Below are positions 1 through 11,867 of a stretch of 64,000 nucleotides of DNA, piece after piece (within the stretch, counting starts at the first letter, position 1; every line of letters starts with the position of its first letter). The position numbers were made by a program, and so were the translations under genes. The notes beneath the pieces were generated by a model. That model was not told the origin of the DNA and made no database searches. It saw only the letters and a list, made by a program, of their open reading frames with translations. The stretch comes from Proteles cristata cristata (lineage: Eukaryota > Chordata > Mammalia > Carnivora > Hyaenidae), in assembly GCA_017311185.1 (NCBI GenBank), contig JAESUZ010002606.1:682001-746000 (forward strand), in the 5' to 3' direction.

Positions 1-449
1 CTCTCAAGATGTTGCTCCAAGCAAGAAGCAGGGCCATACTTAATCCCGGCACTGTGGGAGCCAGACTAATGCGTCACCACCAGGGCGTGTCATCTGGAAC
101 AGTACAGAAACTGCACAGAGCCAGGGGCAGCCCAGAACTCCTACCCTGCTAGTGGGGACCGAACCATGGGACTTCGGTCACTTGCCTGGAGTCCTGCCTC
201 CTCTCAAGAGATGGGGGCCATGGTGCAGGCCAAGGTGACTGCAGTGTCAGAAGAGAGCTCTTTAGGTGCAAAGACAGCTGTGTGTGTGGAATCCGCAGCC
301 CTCGCCTAGCCCTCGGCTGTACAGGGCAGGTGCTCCTTGGAGATTTGTTGAGATGCTGAGCTGTCAACGAGGAGATGTGGCCCAAGGGGCGAGCCATCAC
401 CCTCTAGCACATCACTGTCAGAACTTTCTGCCAAGAAATGCTTTGTGAC

Positions 450-595
450 CTGTATGGGAGCCACTAGTCACTTGTAGCTGTGGAGCACATGGAAAGTGGC
501 CAGTCCAACCTTTTTAATTTTAAATTTTAATTAACTTAAATAACCACATGTGCCTAGTGGCTACCACATCAGACAGCGCAGCTCTAGAACACTGT
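450..595. repeat. hAT-like DNA transposon relic
   Basis: GGAGCCACTAGTCACTTGTA at the left and GCCTAGTGGCTACCACATC with GACAGCGCAGCTCTAGA at the right surround an AT-rich core. The text resembles a known mammalian non-autonomous DNA transposon; I do not assign the family. Confidence 0.5.
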
Positions 596-2094
596 AGCAA
601 GTAAGTACAACTTCCGTGCCAACCCTGGGGGACAGAGAGTTGCTGCCTACAGTGCCATGTTGATGTACGACCACATCTGTGATCCATGGTTAAGAGCTCA
701 GTATCCGCTTCCATCCTTGACCCAGAAGCAACAGCTCAACCAACCCTGGGCATGAAGGTTCCAAACCCACTCCTCACCTGTGAGGGTTGCTGGTGGTTTG
801 GCTTCACACCCTCTGCCTTCTCCCAGGGGCGCAATAAATCTTGTTGGTGCTTTTCCCAAACACAGAGCCCACCTTCCTCTTCCCTTTGGACCTCCCCTCT
901 GGCCCCACCCTAGTGCTGGCCAGGGTCCTGACTCCCCCGACCCCGGTGCTGGCCAGGGTCCTGACTCCTCCCACCCCAGGGCTGTTGACTCTGGTCTCTC
1001 CCATACAAGGGATGAGCCACTGCAGTCCAGGGAGGACTCCCTCTGGCTCCCCACTCAGCCTTCACTAATCCACCTCTGCCCTAATGCACGCATCAGGACT
1101 CCATTCTCCCCACCGCATACTGGCCAGCACCCACCCCGCTTCCCGAAAAGCCATCCATCTTATTAAATCCAACTCTGAACACACTTCTCTGAGCCTCCGA
1201 GGGCAGGTGCTGACCCCCTGCCCCCTTCCCCACCCCACCCCCCACGCCTTCCCCAGGCCCTGACGCAGGCTCTGCACCGTGCACTTTGCGCTGGTTCACA
1301 GCTGCTCTCCCGCTGCATATTTAGGGAACTGCAGGACTGCAGACTCCCGGCTGTGCCCGAGCCAGATCTTCTGGGTCACACCATCCCACGTTGCTTCTGC
1401 AATCTGGGCACGTGGCATCACGTTCCCATCGGCGCACGCCAGGACACAGAGGGGCTGGCTGGCACGCTGCAGCTGTCACTACAGAAACTGACATTCCTAC
1501 TGGGTGCTTCTCTCCTTGTGCCCCTTCCGGCTGGCTTCTGGAAGGCCCTGAGAGCCTCTGGGGCAGAGGAGAGGGTGGGCAGGTCTGGGACTCATGTATG
1601 GCACCGGACAGCAGGATCACCTCCTATTGTCTTTGAGGAGAAATGATAAGAGTTCCCCAGGTGCTGCTTGGTTGCCAGCTTTCACTGAGCTCCCCGGCAT
1701 GCGGCGCCGTCCTACGGGGCCCACCACCCTGGCCCCTGGAGGGCCCAGCAGGAGCCAGCAAACGCAGGCACAGCCCTTCCAGCCCGCCAGGCACGTGTTT
1801 AGTGCACAGGACGACGATCTTCCTGGATGCCTGGGAGATGTCTCTAACTCAGCTGACTCCCCACCCCCCACCGAACCCACTCCTCTCACCATCCTCCCAT
1901 CTCTGTAAAGAGCCCCAGTGCCCTTCCAATGCCTCCCGGCTAAATCCTGACAGCCATCATGGACGCCCACTCTCCCGTCTCCCGTGCCACTCAGCAGTGA
2001 AGTCTGTTGGCTCTGCCTTCAAAAAACACCCAGAATTTTTTTCCTCATCACTTCCATCCTGGTCTGAGCCACTATCCTCTCTCCCTAAATTACC
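596..2094. other. Intron sequence, nothing recognised
   Basis: GC-rich single-copy-looking DNA with one 33-bp duplication. Short open frames in both directions have no recognisable product. CAATAAATCTTGTTGGTGCTT at 831 has the look of an LTR polyadenylation region but no LTR boundary was found. Confidence 0.5.
913..978. repeat. 33-bp tandem duplication
   Basis: GTGCTGGCCAGGGTCCTGAC occurs at 913 and 946 with matching flanks, giving two copies at a 33-base period. Confidence 0.9.
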
Positions 2095-2620
2095 ACATAG
2101 CTTCTAACTGGTCTCCCTACTTCCACTGCTGTCTCTTCTCCACCAGCAGCCAGACTGATCCATTTAAAACCTACAACCTTCCGATGTCTCCCATGTCTTT
2201 CAGCGTTTTCCTACAGGACCTGGCTCCCATCACCTCCCTGCCTTACCTCCTACCTCTCTTCCCCTTACTTCAAATCCACCTTCACCTGCTGCCATGATGT
2301 CCTGTGAACGCACCTCAGGGCCTATGCACTTACTGCTCCCTCTCTGTGGAACACGGCATGGCTCATGCCCTGACTTCAGGTCTCTGCTCAAATCTCACTT
2401 TATCATAAAGGATTCTCTGGCCACATGATATTAAATAGCAACCTTCCTTCACCCCAAGCAAATCCTATGTTCCTTCTCCAGCTTTGCCTGCCACTGTCCT
2501 ACCTTATAATAGCATATGCTTATTTAATATCTATCCCTCCCACCGGAATCTGTTCTGCTTACAATTGCATCCCTAGTGCCTAGAAGAATGCCCCAAATAT
2601 CTGTGGAATGCTCTCCTTTA
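2095..2620 (+). repeat. L2 LINE 3' portion, plus strand
   Basis: GGTCTCTGCTCAAATCTCAC, TTCTCTGGCCACATGATATT and ATCCCTAGTGCCTAGAAGAA follow the order of the L2 3' consensus. Confidence 0.8.
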
Positions 2621-2634
2621 GACCTTTTAACAAT

Positions 2635-2775
2635 CTTATTCCAATCCCCTTTCACAAAGAAATGGGGTCAGAGGGCATGGGTGATTGGCTCAAGGAAACC
2701 TGGCAAGTAAGTGGCCTGGCGAGGACGTGAATGCAAGTCTTACTCCTGAGCCCTGTGTTGTCAGCGCTTTAATCT
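2635..2775 (-). repeat. MIR SINE, minus strand
   Basis: GAAATGGGGTCAGAGGGC, GATTGGCTCAAGGAAACC and AAGTAAGTGGCCTGGC follow the antisense MIR core. Confidence 0.7.
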
Positions 2776-2954
2776 TTCCAAGATGGTCAGAAATGGAAGT
2801 GTTTATATAGAATGTCCAAATCTTTAAGTATTAGAAATTTTTAAAACTCTGGGCAGGTCAAACAAAGTCAATGCCCGCAAACCAGATGTCCAGAGATGAT
2901 ACAACTGAACGCCTAGTAAACAGAACCGAACAGAAGCCCTGGCCAGGAGGGAAT

Positions 2955-3055
2955 GTGGGCCAACTCTTCTCTGGGTTTGTTGTGATGATTAAATTAGATA
3001 ATCCAGTAAAAACACAGCCCCAGGGCTTGACACAAGGTAACTATGCCATTACTAA
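2955..3055 (+). repeat. MIR 3' part, plus strand
   Basis: TTGTTGTGATGATTAAATTA and GGGCTTGACACAAGGTAAC match the MIR 3' half. Confidence 0.65.
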
Positions 3056-3163
3056 ATAAGACATCGGTCCCATAGCCAGAGAATGGCGGGGACGCTCAGT
3101 AGCCCCGGCCACACTGGTCGTGGACAGTAGACACTAAAACTGGGGATAAAAGTGCTGGGGAAG

Positions 3164-3346
3164 GGGTGCCTGGGTGGATCAGTCGGTTAAGCGTCCGACT
3201 TCGGTTCAGGTCATGATCTCACGGTTCGTGGTTTCAAGTCCCGTGTCGGGCTCTGTGCTGACAGCTCAGATTCTGTGTCTCCCTCTCTCTCTGCCCCTTC
3301 CCCATTCGTGCTCTGCCTCTGTCTAAAAAATTAAAAAAAAAAAAAA
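3164..3346 (+). mobile_element. tRNA-Lys SINE
   Basis: Full head GGGTGCCTGGGTGGATCAG, CAGGTCATGATCTCACGG box and poly-A tail. Flanks AAAGTGCTGGGG and AAAGTGCCAGGG are a diverged duplication. Confidence 0.93.
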
Positions 3347-4293
3347 GTGCCAGGGCAGGATGTGACCAGGGCTACAACCCTCCAGGGCCCAGCAGGACCC
3401 CAGCTCAGAAGCCACGCCACCCACACACAGTGCCATCTGCAATGCTGTCATCGTCGCCAGGGACCGGGGTCTACCTGACACAGATGTCCTCCCACGGCCA
3501 GGAGCCCTCCATGGCTTTAGAACAGCCTGTCCTCCATGAGCTCATCACCTGCAGTATCTAAAATGTGGATTTGTTCTGCTAAGTCCTGAAATGCTAGAAT
3601 GAGGAACATTCTGTGAAATCCAAGAAGTGGGGGGTCAGAACCAACAGAAGCACGGATGCCTACCTCACGCCACAGGAAATTCGCCTTCTGGCTTTTCTCA
3701 AGCCAAGATACGTTCAAGGCTAAAAAAATAAAACTTAAAAATATCAGCTATATTCAGAGTGGGTGTGTGAGGAAATGCAGACAGCAAGTGTATCTCTTGG
3801 CTGATGTCGGGGGGAAGGGGTCCTCTGTGGCTGTCTAGTGGATGATGGGCCTGCCCCCCACCCGGCCCTGCCCATCAGGTGCCAGGAGCATGAGAGCCTG
3901 GCTGTGGGCTACCACGCAGCACGTGGCAGAGCTGCTATGGCGGTGAAACCACGTTCCTCCCGCTCCATGCCAGCCTCCTCTCCTCCAGCGGCTCCCCAGG
4001 AGACGGGTCCCCACCCCAATCTCACTGTTGCCAGGACAACAGTCAGGACAGACAACAGAAGCCCAACCCCAGGGCGAGAGGCGGTGGATCTCTCTGCTCT
4101 TCCCACTCAGTCTCCGTGTGTCTGTCTCTCTCCTGCCCTGACCTCCCTCTTCCCCACCAGCCTCTTGTGAGAGCAAGGCTCAGGGGCGAGGTCATTCTAT
4201 GCCTTACTCTCACAGCGAAAGGCCTCGAAGGGAATAGGGAAGCCGGCATGGGCAGAGGTCAGCGAGGAGGGACATCAAGAAGACAAGAAACGG

Positions 4294-4512
4294 GGGCGCC
4301 TGGGTGGCTTAGTCGGTTAAGCGTCCGACTTTCGCTTAGGTCATGATCTCGCGGTTCGTGGGTTCGAGCCCCACTTCAGGCTCTGTGCTGACTGCCAAGC
4401 TCAGAGCCTGGAGCCTATTTCAGAGTCTATGTCTCCCTCTCTCTCTCTCTGACCCTCCCCTGCTCACGCTGTCTCTCTCTCTCCTAGAAATAAATAAAAC
4501 ATTAAAAAAAAA
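4294..4512 (+). mobile_element. Young tRNA-Lys SINE with perfect target duplication
   Basis: Head GGCGCCTGGGTGGCTTAGTC and the TTTCGCTTAGGTCATGATCT variant, ending AAATAAATAAAACATT and poly-A. A perfect 17-bp duplication AAGAAGACAAGAAACGG lies at 4277-4293 and 4513-4529. Confidence 0.97.
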
Positions 4513-4529
4513 AAGAAGACAAGAAACGG

Positions 4530-6574
4530 CCGAGCTTACGAAATGTCAGCACGCCAGAACCCCAAGCTCGGGAGCTCCCAGGAGAGAAGTCTGTGATTCT
4601 CATGGTAAAGGGTGGGTCTTCCCTCCAAGACATGCTCATGCTCACGCACCTAGGGAAAGACGCCAGCAGGAAGAAGGCATGCCTTCCCCTGGTCACGGTG
4701 ACTCTGGGCATTGGGTTTACATAAAAGGAAAGGCAGAGTGAAGGGACAGTCCTGTCCTGCGTATCCCCCCAGGAGCCAAGCAGAAGACCCCCCCCACCCC
4801 AGTGGCAGCCTGAGCCGCACTCCCTCAGGTACCTGGGATAAAGATGGCCTGGCTCGTTGGGCCTCACTGGGGCCGGGGGCTGGTTTTCTGACCTAAACTC
4901 AACCCTGTACAGTCAGCCCTGCACTCTCCCTCCTCACCTCTGAAGGGCGGGGACAGAAAGCAGCCCTCTCTTGCCTGACCAGGACAGGCGGACCCCACCT
5001 AACGGAATGTGGTCTAAAGGAAGGGCGGCCTCTGTGCCCTCCTGTCCTTCCTCCTTCCGTCAACCGTGTTCCGCTCCCTGGGAAGCTAACTCTGAGCATG
5101 AGATCCAGAAAAGCTCATGATTCTGTAGTTTGTGCCCGGCAGTAGGTATGTGCTGGTGGATGCCTGACGTTGCCAGGTGGCAGTCGGGGTGCTTAGCAAC
5201 CTGCAAGGTCCCCAACTAAACTCTGGTGTATGGCCACATGGGGATAAAGGAAAGCAACTCCTGTTCCGCAGTCCCCTGGGCCTTCTGCTCTACCCTAACG
5301 GCCCATGGAGTGGAGGCCTCAAGTCCACCTTGATGGCCCCGTGTCCTGTGGAAGAGCCACAGACTGCCTACCAAGTGAGATATGTGCACGCCAGGGCCAC
5401 CCTCCCAGACCTCAGCTCCGCAAGGACCTGAAGGCTGTCCGGCCCCACCCCTCCCTGCAGAAAGGAGACTGGAGCCAGGGAGGCGAAGCAGGCGAGCGCT
5501 GGAATCGGAGACCCCCAACTCCACATCTTTTCACAGGACACACCCACCTGAGTGGCAAAGCAGAAGGGGAAGCCTGGGCACCAAGGCCCAGGGCTGCTTT
5601 GCACCTGCCAGTGGATGATGGCAGGCAGCCCACCTGTCGGGAGTTGCCAGCTATTAGCAGGAGGCTGGACACCCTCACATGAGAGCACAAACTCCCAGGT
5701 GCCAGCAGTAAAGAAAACGGAATCAGAGGCTGTGGGATGGGATGCCCTCGGCCTCACTGAGGAGGAGGGGGACGAGGCCCAGAGAGGACCTGCCTGCTGG
5801 AGGCCACACGGCCACCAGGGCAGGCCTTCCCCTCAGCACACGGCGCTTCCTCCCAAGGCACTTTAGAGGATGAGATAAATCCACGCCAACCAAATACAAA
5901 TCGGGACGCAGACTGATGGCTAAATTCTGCAAGGGGGCCCCTGCAAGGAGGTGCTGAGAATTTGTTTAATCGGGCATTTTTTTTACAAAGGCATTTAAAC
6001 ACCGTGAGTGGCCACTGTGGCCTCAAACAGCTCCTCAAACGGGAGCCACGTCCACACCAGCTTCTGTTTCATCTCCTTCCAGGACATCCTGCAGCCCTTT
6101 CCAGCATGTTCGCCCTGTGATCTCATTCTTACGCTCACCGGCGGCCCTCACGGGAGGACAGTGAGATGGGACCACTGACCTCTCTCCCGGGCTGCACTCG
6201 GCCAACCTTCCCGGGAAGTCAGTCAGCCCCGTGGCCCAGGGGGGTGGCAGCCCGGGTCTCGTCCCACCTCTACATCCCTGGGGCAGGAGCCGGCAGGAGC
6301 GCAGCTTGTAGCACCAAAGGGCTTCACTGTGTGTGGACTCATCTTCATGTCCTGACTTCAAGTGATCCCCAAACAACCCCATGAATGGCATGATCTTTAA
6401 TCTCCCTCTTGCAGAAAACTGCGGATGGCACACCGGGAGAAGGTGGGGAAGCCAGGTCTCGCTGTCGCCCAGAAAATGCTGGAGGAAGCATCGGAGGCAA
6501 ACCCCAGGTCCACACTCACCAGTGGGATTGGCCTCTGGTGCAAGCTTCAGACTCTCACGGAGAAGAGCGCCCAG
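4530..6574. other. Intron sequence, nothing recognised
   Basis: Moderately GC-rich DNA with no SINE, L1 or exon. Overlapping short frames on both strands are chance frames. Confidence 0.5.
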
Positions 6575-7115
6575 GATGGCAGGGGTGCGTGTGTGAGTGT
6601 AAGTGCCCAGGACAGTGGGTGTGTGCGTGTGCAAGCAGGAGTGCCCAGGAAAGTGTGTGTGTGTGCATGTGCGTGCACGCGTGCACGAGCATGAGCGCCC
6701 AGGACAGTGGGGGGGAGGTGTGAGAGCATGAGCACCAGGACAGTGTGTGTGTGTGTGTGTGTGTGTGTATTTGTGCGCATGCATGCACGAGCATGAGCAC
6801 CCAGGATAGTGGAGAGGTGTGTGTGTGAGCATGAGTGCCAGGACAGTGCGTATGTGTGCGCGCACGTGCGTGTGCGAGTGCCCAGGACACTGTGTGTGTG
6901 TGTGTGTGTTTGCGCACATGCACGCACGAGCATGAGTGCCCAGGACAGTGGGGAGGTGTGTGTGTGAGCATGAGCACCAGGAGTGTGTATGTGTGTGTGT
7001 GCATGCACGCACGCACGAGCAGGAGCACCCAGGACTCTGTGTGTGTGTGTGTGTGTGTGTGCACGTGTGCATGTGCGCGCGTGCGCGAGCATGAATGCCC
7101 AGGACAGTGGTGTGT
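6575..7115. repeat. Compound TG minisatellite with GAGCATGAG units
   Basis: About eleven units of a GAGCATGAG(C/T)GCCCAGGACAGTG-like block alternate with (TG)n and TGCGTGCACG runs over 540 bases. Pairs of units form a higher-order period of roughly 115-140 bases. Frames of up to 210 and 345 codons reading His-Thr-Cys repeats on the minus strand come from the repeat and are not genes. Confidence 0.95.
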
Positions 7116-7438
7116 GCAAGGATGCTGGGCTTCTGTCTTTCCAGGCAAGGAAAGGAACCTGCTCTCCGGGGCTGTCCCGACGCTCACCAGGTGCCCTTCT
7201 GTGCGGCTTTAAGAATCAGGCTTGGGTATGGGGTTTGCTTTTGAAGTGGTGAACAGGTTTTGGAACTAGACAAGGTGCTGCCTGCACAACACAGGGAAGG
7301 TACTCGACTGCACACTCTCACATGGTTAACTCTGTAAGAATGTCACCTCCACGAAAAGGAAAAAGAAAGCAAAGCAAACCCACAAAGTTCTAAAACCTTT
7401 TCTAGCTGAGCACACAATTGATCACATTTGTATTTTTA

Positions 7439-7671
7439 TTTTTTTTATTTTTTTTTTTAATGTTTTATTTATTTCTAGGAGAGGGAGAGAGAGAGAGATA
7501 GTGTGAGCAGGGGAGGGTCAGAGAGAGAGGGAGTCACAGACTGAAACAGGCTCCAGGCTCTGAGCTGGCAGTCAGCACAGAGCCCGACGCGGGGCCTCGA
7601 ACCCACGAACCGCGAGATCATGACCTAAGCGAAAGTCGGACGCTTAACCGACTAAGCCACCCAGGCGCCCC
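7439..7671 (-). mobile_element. Young tRNA-Lys SINE, minus strand
   Basis: Antisense copy with poly-T start and CCACCCAGGCGCC end. A perfect 17-bp duplication TCACATTTGTATTTTTA lies at 7422-7438 and 7672-7688. Confidence 0.96.
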
Positions 7672-8393
7672 TCACATTTGTATTTTTAAACATTATTTTT
7701 ATAAGACACACCCAAATGATGTAAGTTTGGGGGTCTTTTCTACACTCTGTATCTGCATGCTTTTATCCACCAGCAGCAGCAGGACATAGACCGTGCAAGT
7801 GGCTGCTAGGGCCGGGCACCGAGCTGAACACACTCTTTACACTGCACGTCCCTGGCAGCCACAGGACACAGGCTTAAAGGCTCCAATATCCAGTCCTTGG
7901 CTGCTATTCTTACAGCTTTCTATGAGAATGATCTACGAGAATGAGGCAGTACTTTCTATATTCAGGATGACATGGTTTTAGGACACTCAAAACACAGAAG
8001 AATAAGACCTGAAGGAATAGTCCTCTGTCAACGGGGTTTTTTCCTTTATACTTGCCTTTAATGAGTATTGCACAATATATGTTAAAAAATACAAACAAAG
8101 AAACCTCTCCCAAACCCCAGTCTACTTGGCGGTGACCTGAACCAAATAAGTTAACAGCAGGAAAGGGCTCACAGGACGCTGTGGCCGTGGGGCCCCTTCC
8201 GGGCCACTGGGGTTTGCCGACAGGCATTTCGAGAGGAGCTGCGGGAGTTTCACGTCAAAGAAGCATTTTCTCCATAAACAAGGAAAATTTAACCACCTAA
8301 GCACGCTCTCAATCACTGCCGGGAGGAGCGCAAATTGTTCGAACCTCTATATGAAACAATTTGGTAATATTTCTGAACATTGAAAACATGCAT

Positions 8394-8602
8394 GGGCACC
8401 ACTTGGGGTGGCTCAGTCAGTTAAGTATCTAACTTGATTTCGGCAGAGAAAGCAGAGACGGGGACAGAGGATCTGAAGCAGGCTCTGCACTGACAGCAGC
8501 GAGCCCAATGTGGGGCTCAAATTCATGAATCACAGGATCGTGACCTGAGCCGAAGTCAGATGCTCAACCGTCTGAGTCCCCCACCCCCATCCAAGGTGCC
8601 CC
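8394..8602. mobile_element. Two SINE pieces joined in opposite orientation
   Basis: Positions 8394-8444 are a plus-strand SINE head (GGTGGCTCAGTCAGTTAAGT to GATTTCGGC). It switches directly at about 8445 to an antisense SINE body (AGAGAAAGCAGAGACGGGG to GTGCCCC). The two ends are partly complementary. Confidence 0.85.
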
Positions 8603-8727
8603 TGCTTCTTGCTATTGTAGAGGAGCTTACATCAGACCAACACTTAAGCCAAGAACAGCTATAGAAGCTGGAGAAGAGAGCTGTCTTCAGGGAGGCGGCT
8701 AGGACGAGAGGGAGAGCGCAGGGAAAC

Positions 8728-8770
8728 ACACTTGAGTGAGCCCGACACACTTGAGTGAGCCCGACACACT
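8728..8770. repeat. 19-bp tandem duplication
   Basis: ACACTTGAGTGAGCCCGAC is present twice (8728 and 8747), followed by a five-base start of a third copy. Confidence 0.92.
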
Positions 8771-9292
8771 CTGCCACATTTGCCCTTAAGGCCAGGCTTC
8801 AGAGGATGGGGGGAGAGCAATGGCTTGAACTTCCAAGGGGGTAGAGAAACAAGGACTGGTGAGCAAGGATTCCAAGGCAGAGCAGAGGGGTGAGGTCCTG
8901 GAGAGAAGAGAGCCTCTCTCTACACAAATTCCCAAAGGCGTCTGCCCACCCCCAAGCGACACGGCGTGAGAGACCAAGAACTCACGCGGAAAGTGACAGC
9001 TGAGAGGCTAACACTGAAGGGTAGTTTGGCTGTCTTCTTGTGCCGGGGAGTCCAGGGTCCCTCGAGGGGAGGACCAGCCTTTGAGTTAAGATTCCTGAAG
9101 GACTATTTCCTAAGAGCAGGCACAACAGAAACCAGCTCTCAGACTGAAACCCAGCCCTATATCTTCTAGACCTCACACTGGATCAAGGCGAGAGTCCTCT
9201 CTGGAGAGACATCCTTCAGAGCTGCCACTATTTTCCACACACGATATTCAGCATTTAATTTACCCAGCTTATTTTTAAAAAGGCCAAGATGC

Positions 9293-9528
9293 GGGACACC
9301 TGGGTGGCTCAGTCAGTTAAGCATCCAGCTCTTAGATTCGGCTCAGGTCGTGATCTCACAGTTTCATGAGTTCGAGCCCCACATTGGGCTCCACACTGAC
9401 TGTGCAAAGCCTGCTTGGCATTCTCTCTCTCTCCCTCTCTCTTCCTGCCCCTCCCCGACCCGTGCTTTCTCTGTCTCTCTCAAACTTAGAAAAAATTTTT
9501 AAGTAAATTTTTAGTTAAAAAAAATTTT
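9293..9528 (+). mobile_element. tRNA-Lys SINE
   Basis: Head GGGACACCTGGGTGGCTCAG and CT-rich tail. Duplication AAGGCCAAGATGC / AAGGCCAGGATGC around 9280 and 9529. Confidence 0.93.
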
Positions 9529-9689
9529 AAGGCCAGGATGCCATACGATGGGAGCAAAACTCAACAAGGAAAAGCAGACCCATTGGTACTTCAGATATGG
9601 CCATTGTCAGAGACTTTAAAATGTTTACTATGTTCCAAAGAATAGATGACAAAATGGAGAACTTAACTGGAGAAGTGGAATGTGTTATT

Positions 9690-9910
9690 TTTTTAAGTAT
9701 TATTTTTATAAATGTTTATTCATTTTCGAGAGAGAGAGACAGAGTGCGAGCAGGGCAGGAACAGAGAGAAAGAGACACACAGAATCTGAAGCAGGCTCCG
9801 GGCTCTGAGCTGTCAGCACAGAGCCTGACACGGGACTCGAACTCACAAGCCATGAGATCATGACCTGAGCTAAAGTTGAATGCTAACCTACTGAGCCACC
9901 TAGATGCCCC
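9690..9910 (-). mobile_element. tRNA-Lys SINE, minus strand, inside L1M
   Basis: Antisense copy ending GAGCCACCTAGATGCCCC. Flanks share TGGAATGTGTT (9676 and 9911). Confidence 0.92.
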
Positions 9911-10610
9911 TGGAATGTGTTTTTTATTTAAATCAAATGGAAATTCTAGAAATGAAAAAAATATAATACTACAATGAAGGATTCAACAGAGGAGCTCAAG
10001 CACTGAGAAGACAAAGGATTAGTAACTGGGAAGTTAGGTCAATAAAGATACTCAGTCTGAAGCAATGAAAAACAAAAGGAAGGTTCAGAAAAAAACAGAT
10101 TTATGGAACACGGTAAAAATGTCCGATAAAGGACATCTAGAGTGCTGGAAGGAAAGGAAAAAGAATGGGGCAAAAAGATACCGGCTGAAAATCTTGAAAC
10201 TGATGAAAGACATCAGACCAACAATTCAAGCAGCTCCTCAAATACCCCGCGGGGTAACTGCGAAGAAACCTGCAGACGCATCATTGTGAAACTGCTGAAC
10301 ACCAGTGACAAAGTACAAAAGCAACCGGAGGGCAAAAATACAGAAAAGTACGTCTTCCTTTAAAAGGAGCAACAGTGTGTCGGAACAGCTGGTGTTTCAC
10401 CAAAAATAGTAGAAGCCACAGGGTAACATAATGACGCCTTCCAAGGACCCGGAGCACAGAGCGGTCAGCCTAGATCTCTACCTTGGACAAGTGACTTCCA
10501 AAACTGAAAGCAAAATAAACATATTTCCAGGCAATTAGAAATGCAGACACTTAACCAACAGACCTTCGTGAAAAGTAACGCTAAGGGGAATTCTTCAAGA
10601 AGATGAAAGC

Positions 10611-10710
10611 TCTGGGCTGACAGCGCAGAGCCTGCTTGGGATTCTCTCTCTCCCTCTCTTTCTCTCATTCTCTCAAAAATAAACAAACATCAAATAAATA
10701 AATACATAAG
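10611..10710 (+). mobile_element. 5'-truncated tRNA-Lys SINE
   Basis: Only the right half is present: CTGACAGCGCAGAGCCTGC, CT-rich stretch and AAAATAAACAAACATC tail. Confidence 0.85.
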
Positions 10711-11093
10711 TTTTAACTGAATAAATAAAATACCTGCAATAGCCAGAAAGTCTGGGGGAGGGCGAATTAAATGCTGTGAGGCCCTTGCACTGTGCCCAGA
10801 AAGGTGAAAGTACTAATTTACCTTAGATGCAAATGCACCATGGGGTGCATGGGGTAGATGCAAATGCATCATGACGGACACATATCGGCATTATTTCATT
10901 GTTGAAAGATATTTTGATGCATTTTTGTAAAATCCATGTTGTCTTTAAGTACATCAAGATCAATCAAAAGTGAGAGGTCAAAAATCAAGTTCTGATGGAT
11001 TTCAAAGGGCTAAAATTACACAGAATATGTTCTTTGACAGCAGCAAAGTAAACTAAAATCAATAATGAGAAGAAGATTTTAAAAATTCCCTGG

Positions 11094-11312
11094 GGGTGCC
11101 TGGGTGGCTTAGTGGGTCGAGCGTCCAACTTTGACTCAGGTCATGGTCTCAGGGTTTATGGGTTCAAGCCCCACATCAGCTGTGCTGACAGCTCAGAGCC
11201 TGGAACCTACTTAGGATTCTGTGTCTCCCTCTCTCTCTGCTCCTCCCTCGCTCATGCTCTGTGTGTCTGTCTGTCTCTCTCTCAAAAATAAACATTAAAA
11301 AAAATTTTTTTA
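11094..11312 (+). mobile_element. tRNA-Lys SINE inside L1M
   Basis: Head GGGGTGCCTGGGTGGCTTAG, tail CAAAAATAAACATT. Flanks share AATTCCCT. Confidence 0.92.
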
Positions 11313-11867
11313 ATTCCCTATATGCTTGCAAGTTAATTGATGTACCCTCAAATAGCCTGGAGGATCAAAGATATCTCAGTGGAAATTAGAAAGTATTCTC
11401 AACTAAATGACAACAGAAATAGAAAAATGCTAAAATCAGTTAAATTCCATCTCGAGAAGGTAAAAAAGAACATGATATATCAACATCAAAGAAAGGAAAA
11501 GAGAACCGAAGTTAAAAACACAATGCATTATGGAAGCACACAAAGGAAGCAACAAAAATGTGTCTTCCTGAAAAGGTTCAAACATTAGTAAACCTCAGTA
11601 GGATGGATTAAGTTCAAACAAACAAAAAAAAAATTTGAAGGCCCAAACTACCAATATCAGTAATGAAAAGGGAATATCACTACAAATCCCACAGAAAGAT
11701 AAAGAGAGTAAACATGTCAAAAATGTGACATTTATATAAAGTTAATAAGTTTCTGAAAAAACAAAAATGTTTTATAACTTATACAAAAAACCAAAAGCCT
11801 TGTACCTATGGGTGGAACTGAATCTCATAAAGAAAACCCCTGAGCCACAGGGCTTCACTAGTTAGCC

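Larger units (their letters stand above)
9535..11865 (+). mobile_element. Old L1M 5' portion (ORF1 and start of ORF2), plus strand
   Basis: L1M ORF1 landmarks occur in order: GATGACAAAATGGAGAACTT (about 9645), CAAATGGAAATTCTAGAAATG (about 9934), GAAACTGATGAAAGACATCA (about 10195) and CTTTAAAAGGAGCAACAGTG (about 10357). ORF2-like text follows to about 11865. SINEs interrupt it at 9690, 10611 and 11094. No intact ORF remains. Confidence 0.75.

Noticed and set aside
831..852. CAATAAATCTTGTTGGTGCTT as an endogenous retrovirus LTR end
   Set aside because: Only a short polyadenylation-like word is visible; no LTR borders or partner LTR were found.
3164..3240. tRNA-like sequences at the SINE heads
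   Set aside because: They are diverged tRNA-Lys-derived SINE promoters followed by SINE bodies, not functional tRNA genes.
6035..7187. 345- and 210-codon minus-strand frames rich in His-Thr-Cys
   Set aside because: They come from reading the TG/GAGCATGAG minisatellite; several frames are open at once and none has non-repeat homology.
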